DNA from: Mucilaginibacter gracilis
GTDB taxonomy: Bacteria > Bacteroidota > Bacteroidia > Sphingobacteriales > Sphingobacteriaceae
NCBI RefSeq assembly: GCF_003633615.1
Contig: NZ_RBKU01000001.1
Location: 6,572,001-6,636,000 of the forward strand
Reading direction: 5' to 3'
Length of the DNA stretch: 64,000 nt
The notes beneath the pieces are model-generated. The model searched no databases and had not been told where the DNA came from. It saw nothing but the letters and a program-made list of their open reading frames with translations. The number at the start of each line of letters is the position of its first letter. Position 1 is the stretch's first letter. Positions 38,910-48,607 of this stretch are shown piece after piece. The translations under genes were made by a program, and so were the position numbers.

Positions 38910-41900
38910 TTAAAAGTTTGCGCTTAAGCCCAATGTAAATGTCCTGGTGGTTGGATACTTGTCACGGTTATCATTACCGGGATCCAATCCGCTGCGGCTC
39001 ACCTCAGGGTCAATCCCTTTGTAACCGGTTATTACAAATGTGTTAAGCGTAGATACATAAACGCGTGGCGCGTGGATATACTTTGATTTTAAACTGTTGA
39101 AGGTATAGCCCAGGTTGATGTTGTCAATTTTCCAGAAATCGCCATTTTCAATATAATAGCTATTAAACTCAAGCGGCATGGTTTTATTAAGCACCGCAGT
39201 ACCAAACACCTTATCATTGGCAGATTTTAGGCGGTTATAATATTGTACAGAGGTGTTTTCATAGTACATCCGCTGAAAATTAAGAATCTGGTAGCCAAAA
39301 GCACCGCGCATGGTTACACCAAAATCCCAATCTTTATAACGGATACTGTTGTTCCAGCCGGCGTAGTATTTCGGCAAACCATTACCTAATACCTTTTTAT
39401 CTTCAAATGAGTGGGTAAAATCTTTATAAGCTACTGAGTTGCCGTTCCGATCTTCATAGATCCATTGTCCGTCTGCCGACACACCGGTAACTTTAAAGCC
39501 ATAAAAATCGCCAATATTTTTACCTACGGTAACAATATTGGTAAAGGTTTGAATAGGCTCGCCGGTGCCACCTGTTGTAAAGTAATTACTAGTTGTTTGA
39601 TAGGTTTCGTTTGATAAGCTGATGAGCTTGTTGGAATTGGTTGAAAAATTGAAGCTGGTTGTCCATTGAAAATCTGCTTTGCGTATAGGGGTTATGTTCA
39701 ATAAAAACTCGATACCTTTATTTTGCATGGTACCCACATTTGCCCTGGTAGATGGGTATAGATTTGGCGGACTTGGCACCGCATAATCATATAACAAACC
39801 TTCTATTTTACGGTTATAAAGATCAACCGAGCCGGTAATCATCCCTTTAAGCAAGCTATAGTCCAAGCCCAGGTCGGTTTCATGTTTTTCTTCCCAACGC
39901 AGGTTTGGGTTTGGATTTTGCGATGGCCCTAGTGTTTGTACCCATTGGCCGTTTGATAACACGTAGTTACCATAGCCCAACAAACCTACACCCAAAAAGC
40001 CTTGTGCCGGCTGGTTACCGGTAACGCCATAGCCTGCACGCAGCTTTAAATCATCAAAAACATGCTGCCCCTTCATAAACGATTCTTTGGTGATCCGCCA
40101 GCCCACCTGTATAGCCGGGAAGGTGCCCCAGGGTTCTTTTGCTCCATAAAGCTGGCTGGCAGCTTCACGGCGTACGCTGGCCAGTAACAGATACCTATCT
40201 TTATAATTATAGGTAGCACGGCCAAAAAAGCTAATGAGATTAGTTTCTGATCTTGAACTGCTTTCAACACCCAACCCATTGGCAGCGGCGCGGCCTAAGC
40301 CGATGTTGTTATAGCTGAATATATCGGTTGGAAAATCATGGTTTTGCTCAAAAAACGAAAACGTATCATTATCCTGATAGCTATAGCCGCCCAAAACTGA
40401 AAAGCTATGATCTCCCATTGTTTTTTTGTATTCGGCAGTTAACTCCAGCAACCGGTCTATAGATTGTGTTGAACCAACACCTGGGTAACCATTCAAGTGA
40501 TCACGGATATTAGAGATGTTCTGCTTATTTTCTGAATAGCCTGCTGTTTGGTTAAAGCGCGTGTATGAACCCAGTGCCGATAGCTTAAGGCCATCAAATG
40601 GCGTAAGGGTAATGGTTGAGTTATATTTTGATGTTGTGTTTGATGTTTTGCCGTCGCTGTTATAAATCATCGATACCGGGTTTTGGTAATTAAAAATGCT
40701 TGGTTGCTCAAAATAAGTACCATCGGCATTTTTAATAGGCGCGGTTGGGTTTTGCAGTATGGCCTGGCGATAGGTGTAGCCATTAAAACTCCCACCATCC
40801 TGCGTTTGGGTAAAGGCGTTATCCTGTTGTAATAAACCAAAGTTGATTTTCAATTTATCATCAAACATATAATGGTTGATATCAACCCGGCCAGAGAAGG
40901 TACGGTTATCTGATTTCTGGAAAATCCCATTCAATGAGCGGTAATTAACCGAAGCCAAATAATTGGTTTTGCTGTTACCACCTCTTAAAGTAAGTGTGTG
41001 AACGGTAGTTATCGGCAGGTTGTTTGAAATCGCTTTAAGCCAATCTGTTGAGCTACCTAAATCGTATGATTTATCCCTGGTACCAGCCGCTATCTGGGCG
41101 CGGTAGTCGGCCGCGGTAAACAATTTAGGTTCACGGGCAAGGGTTTGGGTACTTACGTAACCGCTGTAATCAACCGCGTTGGTAAAATTGCTGCTGGCGC
41201 GTTTGGTGGTAACGATGATTACGCCATTGGTACCGCGCACACCGTAAATGGCCGCTGCCGATCCATCCTTCAGCACATCAATGGTTTCAATATCTTCTGG
41301 CACAACCGTTTTTAAACTTCCGGGTACGCCATCAACCAATACCAAAGGATCAGAGTTGGCACCCAATAATGTGGTGTTACCCCTTAACAGGATTACCGAG
41401 CCTGATGTAGGATCGCCGCTTGGGGCAGATACCGAAAGACCGGCCACCTTACCCTGTAATAACTGGCCGGCATCTAACACCGGGCCTTTTACAAAATTTT
41501 CGGCCTTAACGGTAGCTACCGAACTGGTAACGTCGCCTTTACGCTGGCTACCGTAACCAATAACAATAACCTCATTAAGCGAACTTTGCGATGCCACCAG
41601 GCGCACGTTGATTACACTACGACCACCGGCAGGTATTTCCTGCGAGTTAAAACCTATAAAAGAAAATATAAGGATAGCTTTTTCGATTTCGTTATCCGGA
41701 ATATTCAAGGTGTATTTACCGTTAGCATCGGTTTGGGTACCCATGGTGGTACCCTTTATGCTTACGCTAACACCGGGCAAAGGCTGGTCATGATCGTCAG
41801 TTACTTTACCTGTTATAGTTTTGGTAACTGCCAGTGATGCATTTTCGGGCTCATCGGTATTCGCTGCATCGGGTTGTTTTGCGGCGGTTACAGCCTTTGC

Positions 41901-42233
41901 CAAAACTATCTGATCGCCAATAATATCAAACGTAATGCCTCTTGGCGTTAATAGCTTGCTAAGCACGGCGCCCAGCTTTTCCTGTTTGGCGTCTATAGAA
42001 AGGCCAAATTCATTTTCTACAAGGTTTTTACGGTATACAAACTTCAGGTTGGTTACTTTTTCCAACTGTTGTATAGCGTTGGTAAGACTTGTATTTTGAA
42101 TATTATAATCAACCCGCTTATCAAGCAGGCCCTGCCCTTTGCTGGTATTTGCAAAGGAAATGCCTGTAAACACAAGCATGATTATAATTTGACTAAAAGT
42201 GATCCTCATAATTTTACACCAGGGCTGACGCAT
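38910..42233 (-). CDS. SusC/RagA TonB-dependent receptor, 5' end replaced by an insertion sequence
   Basis: A 1,107-residue receptor: signal peptide (RITFSQIIIMLVFTGISFA), STN domain (about 35-110) for FecR signalling, carboxypeptidase-regulatory beta-sandwich (GKVTDDHDQPLPGVSVSIKG), plug (NEVIVIGYGSQRKGDVTSS, VDGVPGSL) and barrel ending LGLSANF. The first codons (MRQPW) are encoded by the terminal repeat of the ISAs1 element at 42220-43487. Removing the element and one 10-bp duplication restores an ATG at 43529 and the N-terminus MKIYLQNHFDWCKIMRITF, so 13 codons were cut off. The remaining ORF keeps its signal peptide, but its native promoter is now 1.3 kb away. Imports an oligosaccharide with SusD. 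Confidence 0.93.
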   Translation of the reverse strand: MRQPWCKIMRITFSQIIIMLVFTGISFANTSKGQGLLDKRVDYNIQNTSLTNAIQQLEKVTNLKFVYRKNLVENEFGLSIDAKQEKLGAVLSKLLTPRGITFDIIGDQIVLAKAVTAAKQPDAANTDEPENASLAVTKTITGKVTDDHDQPLPGVSVSIKGTTMGTQTDANGKYTLNIPDNEIEKAILIFSFIGFNSQEIPAGGRSVINVRLVASQSSLNEVIVIGYGSQRKGDVTSSVATVKAENFVKGPVLDAGQLLQGKVAGLSVSAPSGDPTSGSVILLRGNTTLLGANSDPLVLVDGVPGSLKTVVPEDIETIDVLKDGSAAAIYGVRGTNGVIIVTTKRASSNFTNAVDYSGYVSTQTLAREPKLFTAADYRAQIAAGTRDKSYDLGSSTDWLKAISNNLPITTVHTLTLRGGNSKTNYLASVNYRSLNGIFQKSDNRTFSGRVDINHYMFDDKLKINFGLLQQDNAFTQTQDGGSFNGYTYRQAILQNPTAPIKNADGTYFEQPSIFNYQNPVSMIYNSDGKTSNTTSKYNSTITLTPFDGLKLSALGSYTRFNQTAGYSENKQNISNIRDHLNGYPGVGSTQSIDRLLELTAEYKKTMGDHSFSVLGGYSYQDNDTFSFFEQNHDFPTDIFSYNNIGLGRAAANGLGVESSSRSETNLISFFGRATYNYKDRYLLLASVRREAASQLYGAKEPWGTFPAIQVGWRITKESFMKGQHVFDDLKLRAGYGVTGNQPAQGFLGVGLLGYGNYVLSNGQWVQTLGPSQNPNPNLRWEEKHETDLGLDYSLLKGMITGSVDLYNRKIEGLLYDYAVPSPPNLYPSTRANVGTMQNKGIEFLLNITPIRKADFQWTTSFNFSTNSNKLISLSNETYQTTSNYFTTGGTGEPIQTFTNIVTVGKNIGDFYGFKVTGVSADGQWIYEDRNGNSVAYKDFTHSFEDKKVLGNGLPKYYAGWNNSIRYKDWDFGVTMRGAFGYQILNFQRMYYENTSVQYYNRLKSANDKVFGTAVLNKTMPLEFNSYYIENGDFWKIDNINLGYTFNSLKSKYIHAPRVYVSTLNTFVITGYKGIDPEVSRSGLDPGNDNRDKYPTTRTFTLGLSANF

Positions 42234-43487
42234 AAGAATAGTTAAAAGTTGATATGGTTATGAACAAAGTGTTGGAAACGTAGGTATAACTTTTGTGGTT
42301 TCGGGAGGATTAGAGTCGGGTTAGCGTTTTTTCTTTGTAAAAGCATATGACGACTTCACTTCACAATCATTTTAGATGGATACCTGATCCTCGTACAGGT
42401 AATAATAAGAAACACAATTTACTGGAAGTTATCATTTTGTCGGTATTGGCCGTTCTATGTGGTGCAGAAAGCTGGTACGAGATGGAAGAATTCGGGAAGG
42501 AGAAAGAAGATTTTTTAAAGCAGTTGCTGCCTCTTGAAAACGGCATACCCAGTCATGACACGATCAACCGGGTTTTTATGCTGATCGATTCGGCGCTTTT
42601 TGAACAGTGTTTTCGTGCCTGGACAGCGGAACTTAGCCGGGGTCTTGAGGAGTCGGGCCTGTCTGGCGAAAAGGAGTTGATCGCTATCGATGGAAAGAGC
42701 ATCTGTAACAGCGCCTGCAAACACCAGGGGTTGGGGGCCTTGCATTTGGTAAGCGCCTGGTCGGGTCGTAACCAGTTGGTACTGGGGCAACAAAAAGTGG
42801 ATGACAAGAGCAATGAGATTACGGCGATCCCAGCATTGTTATCGCTATTGAACATCAAAGGGGCGGTAGTAAGCATCGACGCAATGGGTACACAGAAAGC
42901 GATTGCTGAACAGATTGTCGAAAGCCAGGGCGATTATATCCTTGCTTTGAAACAGAACCAGGAAACACTTTATGAACAGGTAATCAATCAGTTCAACTTT
43001 AAAGAAGACAGTTACAGCCAGCACCTGGATAAGGGCCACGGGCGGGCGGAGATCAGAGACTGCAAAGTCATTCATGAACTTAACTGGGTTGACGAAAAGG
43101 AAAATTGGAAGGGAATAAAGACCATCATCAAAATAACCTCGGAAAGGATAATAGGTGACAGCCACTCCATACAAGACCGCTACTATATCTCCAGCCTCCG
43201 TGCTGATGCTGCCTATTTTAACCAAGCCATCCGCGCACATTGGGGCATTGAGAACCAATTGCACTGGCAGTTGGATGTCGGATTTGGCGAAGATTACAAT
43301 ACCACACGGAACAAACAGACCGCCCAAAACCTTGCCGTAGTCAGAAAGATAGCCCTAAATATCCTAAAAGCCGACAAAACCAGTAAGGCCAGCCTGAAAG
43401 CAAAAAGAAAAATGGCCGGGTGGAACCATAAATTTCTTCTTTCATTACAATTAATCGCTAAAACAAATTCCTAATGCGTCGGCCCTG
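42220..43487 (+). mobile_element. Complete ISAs1-family insertion sequence, 1,268 bp, with 10-bp target duplication
   Basis: Terminal inverted repeats: left CAGGGCTGACGCATAAGAAT from 42220, right (reverse complement) CAGGGCCGACGCATTAGGAAT ending at 43487; 17 of the first 20 positions match. Both sides carry the direct repeat AATTTTACAC (42210-42219 and 43488-43497). The single gene is an intact ISAs1 transposase. The perfect target duplication indicates a recent event. It lies in codon 11-14 of susC. Confidence 0.95.
42347..43474 (+). CDS. ISAs1-family transposase (DDE)
   Basis: A 375-residue transposase with an N-terminal DUF4372-like region (IPDPRTGNNKKHNLLEVIILSVLAVLCGAESW split by turn), the first catalytic Asp in IAIDGKSI, the second in VVSIDAMGTQ and the catalytic Glu in HWGIENQLHWQLDVGFGED. 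This is the H-repeat/ISAs1 pattern. Length and reading frame are intact, so the element may still move. It is transcribed opposite to susC and sits between the two terminal repeats, 127 bases after the left end. Confidence 0.95.
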   Translation: MTTSLHNHFRWIPDPRTGNNKKHNLLEVIILSVLAVLCGAESWYEMEEFGKEKEDFLKQLLPLENGIPSHDTINRVFMLIDSALFEQCFRAWTAELSRGLEESGLSGEKELIAIDGKSICNSACKHQGLGALHLVSAWSGRNQLVLGQQKVDDKSNEITAIPALLSLLNIKGAVVSIDAMGTQKAIAEQIVESQGDYILALKQNQETLYEQVINQFNFKEDSYSQHLDKGHGRAEIRDCKVIHELNWVDEKENWKGIKTIIKITSERIIGDSHSIQDRYYISSLRADAAYFNQAIRAHWGIENQLHWQLDVGFGEDYNTTRNKQTAQNLAVVRKIALNILKADKTSKASLKAKRKMAGWNHKFLLSLQLIAKTNS

Positions 43488-43736
43488 AATTTTACACCAG
43501 TCAAAGTGGTTTTGTAAATAAATTTTCATACATTTAAGTGTTTCTTTTTGAAAAAATTGAGACATAGGTTTTCCGGTTCACCTTTTCAGGCGTTACATAC
43601 CGGGGATTTAAAAACTATAGGGGTGTCTCCAGCACTCCTATAATTTTTTCAGGAAATTTGGGATGGGGTTAATTAATAATTGTTTTTTCCATGTGGGCTG
43701 CTTTAGGTTTTATTGGTTATTGAACTATATAATTGG

Positions 43737-44777
43737 TTATTGTTTATTGCTCTCCATCACAAAGTTGCTACCATTTACGCTGTAGTTTGCATTGAGCGTT
43801 TTTTTAAGCATCTCCATAATGGCGGGCAGGTTTTCGTTGGTAAAGTCGGCTTTCAAAAAATCGGTGTTAATGCTCTCGTCCTTTGAGCTAATGTTTACAT
43901 TAAAGCTTTTATTTAGCGCTTTAAATACTTCACTTATTGGCGTATTGTTAAACGAAAGGCTGGCTTTTTTCCAAATTCCCAATGAGGCATCTTTGATCTC
44001 CATATTCTTTTTAAGGTCATCGGCAGCTTTATCATAAACGGCTTCCTGGTTGGGTAACAGCATAACCCCTTCGCCGGCGGCAAGCATGTTACTTGTACCT
44101 GGTTTAGTTTGCTGCCCGGCTACAGATACCGAAACTTTACCGGTAACTACATCTACACGAGTAATTTTATCGGCCGCGTAAGCACGGATTCTGAAACTTG
44201 TACCCCATACTTTGGTAATTACATTACCTGTCGAAATAGAGAAGGGGCGTGAATGATCTTTGGTTACCTCAAAAAATGCCTCGCCGGTTAGTGAAACCTT
44301 GCGGCTGTGTTTTTCAAATGTTTTGGTATAAGTTAAGGCCGATCCGGGACTTACCCAAACCCGGCTACCATCTGATAAAACAATATCTTTAATTGCCTTG
44401 GTGGTATTGCTAAAAACCTGCTGCGTGTTTGTGGCTTGCAGCGTTTTATTGATATGCTGAGGTTTTAGTTTGATAAAAAACACCGCTATCAAAATCGCGG
44501 CAACGCCCGAGAGCCAGTACAATATGGTTTTTAAGCGGCTTGTTGCATTACTGGTAATTGTTACTACTCCATCGCTTTCTGCTGCGTTAATGTTACTGCT
44601 GATAGTTTGCCACATCAGCAATTTAAAAAGTTCCTGTTCGCGGGCCGAAAGCTCATTAACATAGTCCCGGTCAAGTTCAAACGACTCATACCAGGAAAGG
44701 ATCATATCCTTTTCGTGCTCATCACAGTTGCCTGCAAAAAATTTTTCCAATAGCTCGGCAGGTAATTTTTTTTTCAT
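43737..44777 (-). CDS. FecR-family anti-sigma factor
   Basis: A 346-residue inner-membrane regulator. A cytoplasmic N-terminal zone (about 1-80) binds the ECF sigma factor; a TM helix (about 84-103, LYWLSGVAAILIAVFFI) leads to a periplasmic FecR domain (LSDGSRVWVSPGSALTYTK, LTGEAFFEVTKD) and a C-terminal DUF4974/STN-like domain (ISEVFKALNKSFNVNI). It relays substrate occupancy of SusC's STN domain to the sigma factor. It lies 146 bases after the sigma gene and ends 208 bases before the original susC start, now separated from it by the insertion sequence. Confidence 0.93.
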   Translation of the reverse strand: MKKKLPAELLEKFFAGNCDEHEKDMILSWYESFELDRDYVNELSAREQELFKLLMWQTISSNINAAESDGVVTITSNATSRLKTILYWLSGVAAILIAVFFIKLKPQHINKTLQATNTQQVFSNTTKAIKDIVLSDGSRVWVSPGSALTYTKTFEKHSRKVSLTGEAFFEVTKDHSRPFSISTGNVITKVWGTSFRIRAYAADKITRVDVVTGKVSVSVAGQQTKPGTSNMLAAGEGVMLLPNQEAVYDKAADDLKKNMEIKDASLGIWKKASLSFNNTPISEVFKALNKSFNVNISSKDESINTDFLKADFTNENLPAIMEMLKKTLNANYSVNGSNFVMESNKQ

Positions 44778-44923
44778 TCAGGAACTTGTTTTGGACAAGA
44801 GTTAATATTGGTTATATAATAATATGTAACCTGACTAAGGCGCGTCCCCTACTCTTGTTTAAAATATTTTCGAAAAAAATAATGGAATACGTACCGGCGT
44901 ATTTTTTTAGGTGGGGGATTTGA

Positions 44924-45496
44924 TTACCTAAAAAGGAAAAACAACATAAGGATATTAAGGTGTACCTTTAAAAACCGCAATGCTTTGGTAAGGTGGTTCT
45001 CTACCGTTTTTTCAGAAATGCCTAAAAGCAGGGCTATCTCTTTATTGGTTTTATACTGGTTACGACTTAGTTCAAAAACATTACGGCACTTAGGTGGTAA
45101 ATGGGTAACCTCGGCCTCAACACGTTCAAGCAGTTCTTTATAGTAATAATTTTCTTCGGTAGAGTTATCAAAACTATTGTTAACCATTAACAAAATCTCA
45201 CTGTAAGAGTTACGTACTGCCTCGGCCCGTTTATAGTTGAGTACCAGGTACCTAATAGAAGTAAACAAATACCCCTGCAGCGATGAAACTATTTTAACCT
45301 GCTGCCGGTTAATCCAAAGGCTGGTAAAAAAATCCTGCACAATCTCTTTGGCTGTTTCTCTTTCTTTAAGGCGTTTATAAGCGGCAGCATAAAGTTTAAG
45401 CCAGTACCGGTTGTAGATCTCTTCAAACGCGCTGATATTATCCTGTTCGAAAAGATCGATCAATTCTACATCCGTAAGGTCACAAAACTTCTTCAT
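44924..45496 (-). CDS. ECF RNA polymerase sigma factor (SusCD/FecR type)
   Basis: A 190-residue ECF sigma. Region 2 has AFEEIYNRYWLKLYAAAYKRL and EIVQDFFTSLW; region 4 has LPPKCRNVFELSRNQYKTNKEIA split by the helix-turn-helix GISEKTVENHL. It belongs to the Bacteroidota 'ECF/FecR/SusCD' signalling type, recruiting polymerase to the susC promoter. Convergence of sigma, fecR, susC and susD in one strand and order is the classical arrangement. A promoter is expected in the unannotated 45497-46120 region. Confidence 0.93.
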   Translation of the reverse strand: MKKFCDLTDVELIDLFEQDNISAFEEIYNRYWLKLYAAAYKRLKERETAKEIVQDFFTSLWINRQQVKIVSSLQGYLFTSIRYLVLNYKRAEAVRNSYSEILLMVNNSFDNSTEENYYYKELLERVEAEVTHLPPKCRNVFELSRNQYKTNKEIALLLGISEKTVENHLTKALRFLKVHLNILMLFFLFR

Positions 45497-46120
45497 TCTT
45501 TACGATAATTAGCAACACATACCGCCATAGCTAAACTATTGTAACCCCAAACTATAATAGTTGAATTAAAGGCAACAACTCCAAACATGACTACTTTAGT
45601 ACTACTATTACTTAGGTTATAACAGTGGCAATATAAGCATATTTTTAAATCGCGATACTGAAATTAAAAAATAATTGTGTTTTACACACTAATTAAAAAA
45701 TACTTGATATGAATGCCTTACCATGTGAACAATCCGAGGCTAACTTTGCCTGGAGATAAATTGGCGATGATAAAGACGGTCCGCGTACCCAAACAAAGTT
45801 CGGGTTCAGCCACAATCACCTGCTATGAAGGCCGGTAGGTATAAGCCACGCATTTCTGCCGGTATAACTGGTTTTTATTCCTTTTAACTCCGGCCATTAA
45901 AATAGTCGCATCAACGGTTTGATTCCGGAAAACTTTGACCATATTAATTGCCTTAATTGCGTATACAACTCAGTACTCCAAAGCGCACAGAATAGTCTGG
46001 TCAAGCCTCCCGGAATATGCACGTTTAATCGCGGGTTTGTTCTGAAAAACTATTTGGTTCAAATTGTACTGTGGCCGATTTATAATACTACTTTTTGAAA
46101 CTGATAGACCGCTTAATATA
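45497..46120. other. 624-bp intergenic region, no convincing gene
   Basis: It separates the sigma gene from the esterase gene. On the minus strand a 39-codon open stretch (MVKVFRNQTVDATILMAG..., about 45810-45935) exists, but I see no family, repeats or terminator that would support it. On the plus strand are broken short frames only, so gene remnants are possible. The sigma gene's promoter should lie at the 45500 end. Confidence 0.4.
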
Positions 46121-47341
46121 TTATTTCTGCAACTCTAACAAACGCAATTTAATTTCATTTGACGTGGGATTCAACTCGTTGGCTTTTTTGTACGAAGCAA
46201 TAGCTTTTTGTTTTTCTCTTTTCATAGCATAAGCAGCGCCCAAAGCCGCAAAAGCTCTTGAAGAAAGCGGGTAATTAATTGTATTCATTTCCAGTAGCTT
46301 AATGCCGTTGTTTAGCGTCGCAGGATTTCTTACTAACCATTGTGCCCAGTCGTTGAAATATACTTCGTCGGGCAAAATCAGATACCCAAACTTTTGCGAT
46401 AATCCGCTATAATGTCTCATAATGATCTCCGCATTGACCTCTTCATCACTTACCGGAGGAAGCTGCCATTGCTTGTAGATAAATCGAAGTCCGTCATAGT
46501 ATGACTTAATAGGAACAGTCATATGGCTCTCACTCGGATAGGGCTTATATTCGAAATCTAATCCTTTAATGTTTCGCTTTTTGAGTAAGGAATCAAACTC
46601 TAAAACAGCGGTATGAAACGGTGATTCAGGTGAGGAAGAATCTTCATTGCCATCGCTAAAAAAAAGCGTCTTCGATAAAGTTGATCCCGCTTTCAATTTA
46701 CCATCCGCGAGCTTCAGAAGGAATTTGTGATCCCACCAGAAGGATGGGCTCACGGCAATGTATGCCTCGAACATTTCCGGATAATTAATCAGGCAGTTGA
46801 TGGTTGTCAGTGCTCCGAGTGAGTGTCCCGCAAAAATGCGGTAAGGTTGAGTTTTGTAATTTGAATTGACATAAGGCATTAGCTCTTTCTGAATAAATTG
46901 AAAAAAATGCTCATTTCCTCCGCTGTTCTTATACCGGGAATTAGCAGTGGTATCTGGTTTTCCAGAATAATCAGCATTGCTGTGAGATGGAGTAAGATCG
47001 CGGTAGCGGTCGGTATTTGTTATCCCTACCACAATCAGTGGCGGAATAACATTCACATCCTGCCGACTGAGATATTTCGAATATTCTACCATTTGGGCGA
47101 AATGATTGTCAGCATCCAGAATATAGATCACCGGATATTTTCTCTCTGAATTGGCAGAATCCTTCGGTGTGTAAATCAGTATTTTTCGATCTTCGTTAAG
47201 AATATTGGAATGCATCGTTACCACTTCCCCCTGATCAGACTTAATTGGTTCTGCCTTTTGAGCATTTGCTTTAAATGAAAAAAGTAGAGGTACAATAAAA
47301 AACACGAATATAAAATGCTTTTTTAGGGACCTGGATTTCAT
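46121..47341 (-). CDS. Secreted alpha/beta-hydrolase esterase (IroE/Fes-like) with C-terminal TPR
   Basis: A 406-residue exported protein. The signal peptide ends KANAQ. The esterase D-like hydrolase (about 35-300) has YPVIYILDADNHF, the nucleophile elbow GHSLGA, ISPSFWWD-like VSPSFWW, and the catalytic His in SESHMTVP. The last 70 residues form helical repeats of TPR type (FAALGAAYAMKREKQKAIASYKKA split by turns). Such enzymes hydrolyse siderophore or acyl-sugar esters; the actual substrate is not evident. It is a single gene with no linked operon partners. Confidence 0.86.
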   Translation of the reverse strand: MKSRSLKKHFIFVFFIVPLLFSFKANAQKAEPIKSDQGEVVTMHSNILNEDRKILIYTPKDSANSERKYPVIYILDADNHFAQMVEYSKYLSRQDVNVIPPLIVVGITNTDRYRDLTPSHSNADYSGKPDTTANSRYKNSGGNEHFFQFIQKELMPYVNSNYKTQPYRIFAGHSLGALTTINCLINYPEMFEAYIAVSPSFWWDHKFLLKLADGKLKAGSTLSKTLFFSDGNEDSSSPESPFHTAVLEFDSLLKKRNIKGLDFEYKPYPSESHMTVPIKSYYDGLRFIYKQWQLPPVSDEEVNAEIIMRHYSGLSQKFGYLILPDEVYFNDWAQWLVRNPATLNNGIKLLEMNTINYPLSSRAFAALGAAYAMKREKQKAIASYKKANELNPTSNEIKLRLLELQK

Positions 47342-47506
47342 ATGATTTGGAATGGTGAATTAACTTCAATAATAAGGTTTTTCTGGATCATTAACCCGGT
47401 TCAGTTGCTGTAAAGTTTGCAAACAATTTGCACGCACTTTGAAAGGACAGGAAAGTTAGGGGCAACAAAAAACCCATTAGATTATCTCTAAGAGGCTTCT
47501 GTTAAT

Positions 47507-47593
47507 GTGGTGGCTACTGTACAAATCTCGAACAATTTCCTGTCTGATTTGCGTTTAATAGCAGATTTAGACCTATAAGTTTTTTGGTCTACT
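47507..47593. repeat. Dispersed 85-bp repeat, copy 1 (tRNA 3'-end-like)
   Basis: Starts GTGGTGGCTACTGTACAAAT and ends TTTTTTGGTCTA. Its reverse complement ends in TGTTCGAGATTTGTACAGTAGCCACCA, like a tRNA T-loop and CCA end. About 88 percent identical to copy 3. On the minus strand it is followed by a GGGTTTTTT run. Confidence 0.7.
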
Positions 47594-47641
47594 ATTGAGT
47601 TAACTTCAATCGTCGGGTATCGTAACTCTTATCGTTAACCA

Positions 47642-48532
47642 TTAATAATCGAATTCTGCTTTATGTTTTTTGATAAAATCAGCAAGCTTTACAGGTTGTT
47701 TCCCTGTAATTTCGGGAAAATTATCAAACGTATCGTCAGCACCGGGGATTGTTCCTGCTGCATATCGTTTCCAGTGGTCGTATACACAACCCATGTAGGC
47801 CATTTCCGCACCGGCGTTTATCATATTTTGTAAAAACACATCGGGAGAAAGTGGTTCATAACGAAATGGTTTGCCAACAATGCTGGTCATTAAAGCGGCC
47901 ATTTCATTAAATGTTACAGCATCATAGCCTAAACGATAGATTTTACCTGCGTGGATTTCTGGATGTGATAAAGCTAAAGCAGCTACCTGTGCAACATCTT
48001 CAACATCCACCCAACTCAGGCGGGCGCCTTCAACATACGCATGTATTATACCATTTTCGATTGCCTTTTTACCGCCGTAACTTAATATGTTTTGCATGAA
48101 AGTTTCCGGACGTAAATGAGTATAAGAGAATCCAGCCCATTCAATATATCTTTCGATCAATTGGTGCCAGGCCCAATGGGCAACGGTAGTATCGTCACGG
48201 CCACAAGCACCTAAGTGAACTACGTGTTGAACACCTGCTCTTTTTGCGCTATCTAATATTGCTTTACTTTGTCTTAGCATATCAACGGTGTATCCGGTAA
48301 CAATTAGTATACGATCAATACCTTTTAATGCTGGTAAGTGTGTGCTTTCATCATCAAAATCAAGTATCACGGTTGCTATTCCTTTTTCAGTAAAAGGAGC
48401 GGCCTTTTCCGGTGAGCGTACTGCCGCAACAATTTCTATATCTGTATTGGATAACAGGAAATCTATAGTCTTACTGCCGACCTGCCCGGTGGCTCCGGTG
48501 ATGAGTATTTTGGGAACTTTTGTATTTGACAT
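47642..48532 (-). CDS. NmrA-like NAD(P)-binding dehydrogenase/regulator
   Basis: A 296-residue atypical short-chain dehydrogenase. The Rossmann motif ILITGATGQVGSKT, the DFDD second-strand region, the HLGACGRDD loop and LSWVDVEDVAQVAALAL are those of NmrA/SDR_a5 proteins (QOR2-type). The SDR catalytic YxxxK is not apparent, as is usual in NmrA-like members, which sense NAD(P) redox state or reduce quinones. Two FNR-type boxes lie 35-71 bases upstream, and the Crp/Fnr gene stops 75 bases upstream, so the two are probably linked in regulation. Confidence 0.86.
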   Translation of the reverse strand: MSNTKVPKILITGATGQVGSKTIDFLLSNTDIEIVAAVRSPEKAAPFTEKGIATVILDFDDESTHLPALKGIDRILIVTGYTVDMLRQSKAILDSAKRAGVQHVVHLGACGRDDTTVAHWAWHQLIERYIEWAGFSYTHLRPETFMQNILSYGGKKAIENGIIHAYVEGARLSWVDVEDVAQVAALALSHPEIHAGKIYRLGYDAVTFNEMAALMTSIVGKPFRYEPLSPDVFLQNMINAGAEMAYMGCVYDHWKRYAAGTIPGADDTFDNFPEITGKQPVKLADFIKKHKAEFDY

Positions 48533-48566
48533 AGTACAAAATTACCGGTTACCAAACTTACGGCAC

Positions 48567-48603
48567 TTGATCTAAATCAGAAAATACACTTGATCCAGAT
48601 CAA
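48567..48603. promoter_or_regulatory. Two tandem FNR-type boxes upstream of the NmrA-like gene
   Basis: TTGATCTAAATCAG (48567-48580, one mismatch) and TTGATCCAGATCAA (48590-48603, perfect) match TTGAT-N4-ATCAA. Centres are 23 bp apart. They lie in the gap before the NmrA-like gene and touch the end of the Crp/Fnr gene, which probably encodes the regulator that binds them. Confidence 0.8.
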
Positions 48604-48607
48604 GCCA

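Noticed and set aside
47507..47593. Repeat copy 1 as a functional tRNA gene
   Set aside because: Only the T-loop and CCA-like end are present; there is no acceptor 5' strand, D arm or anticodon arm that pairs.
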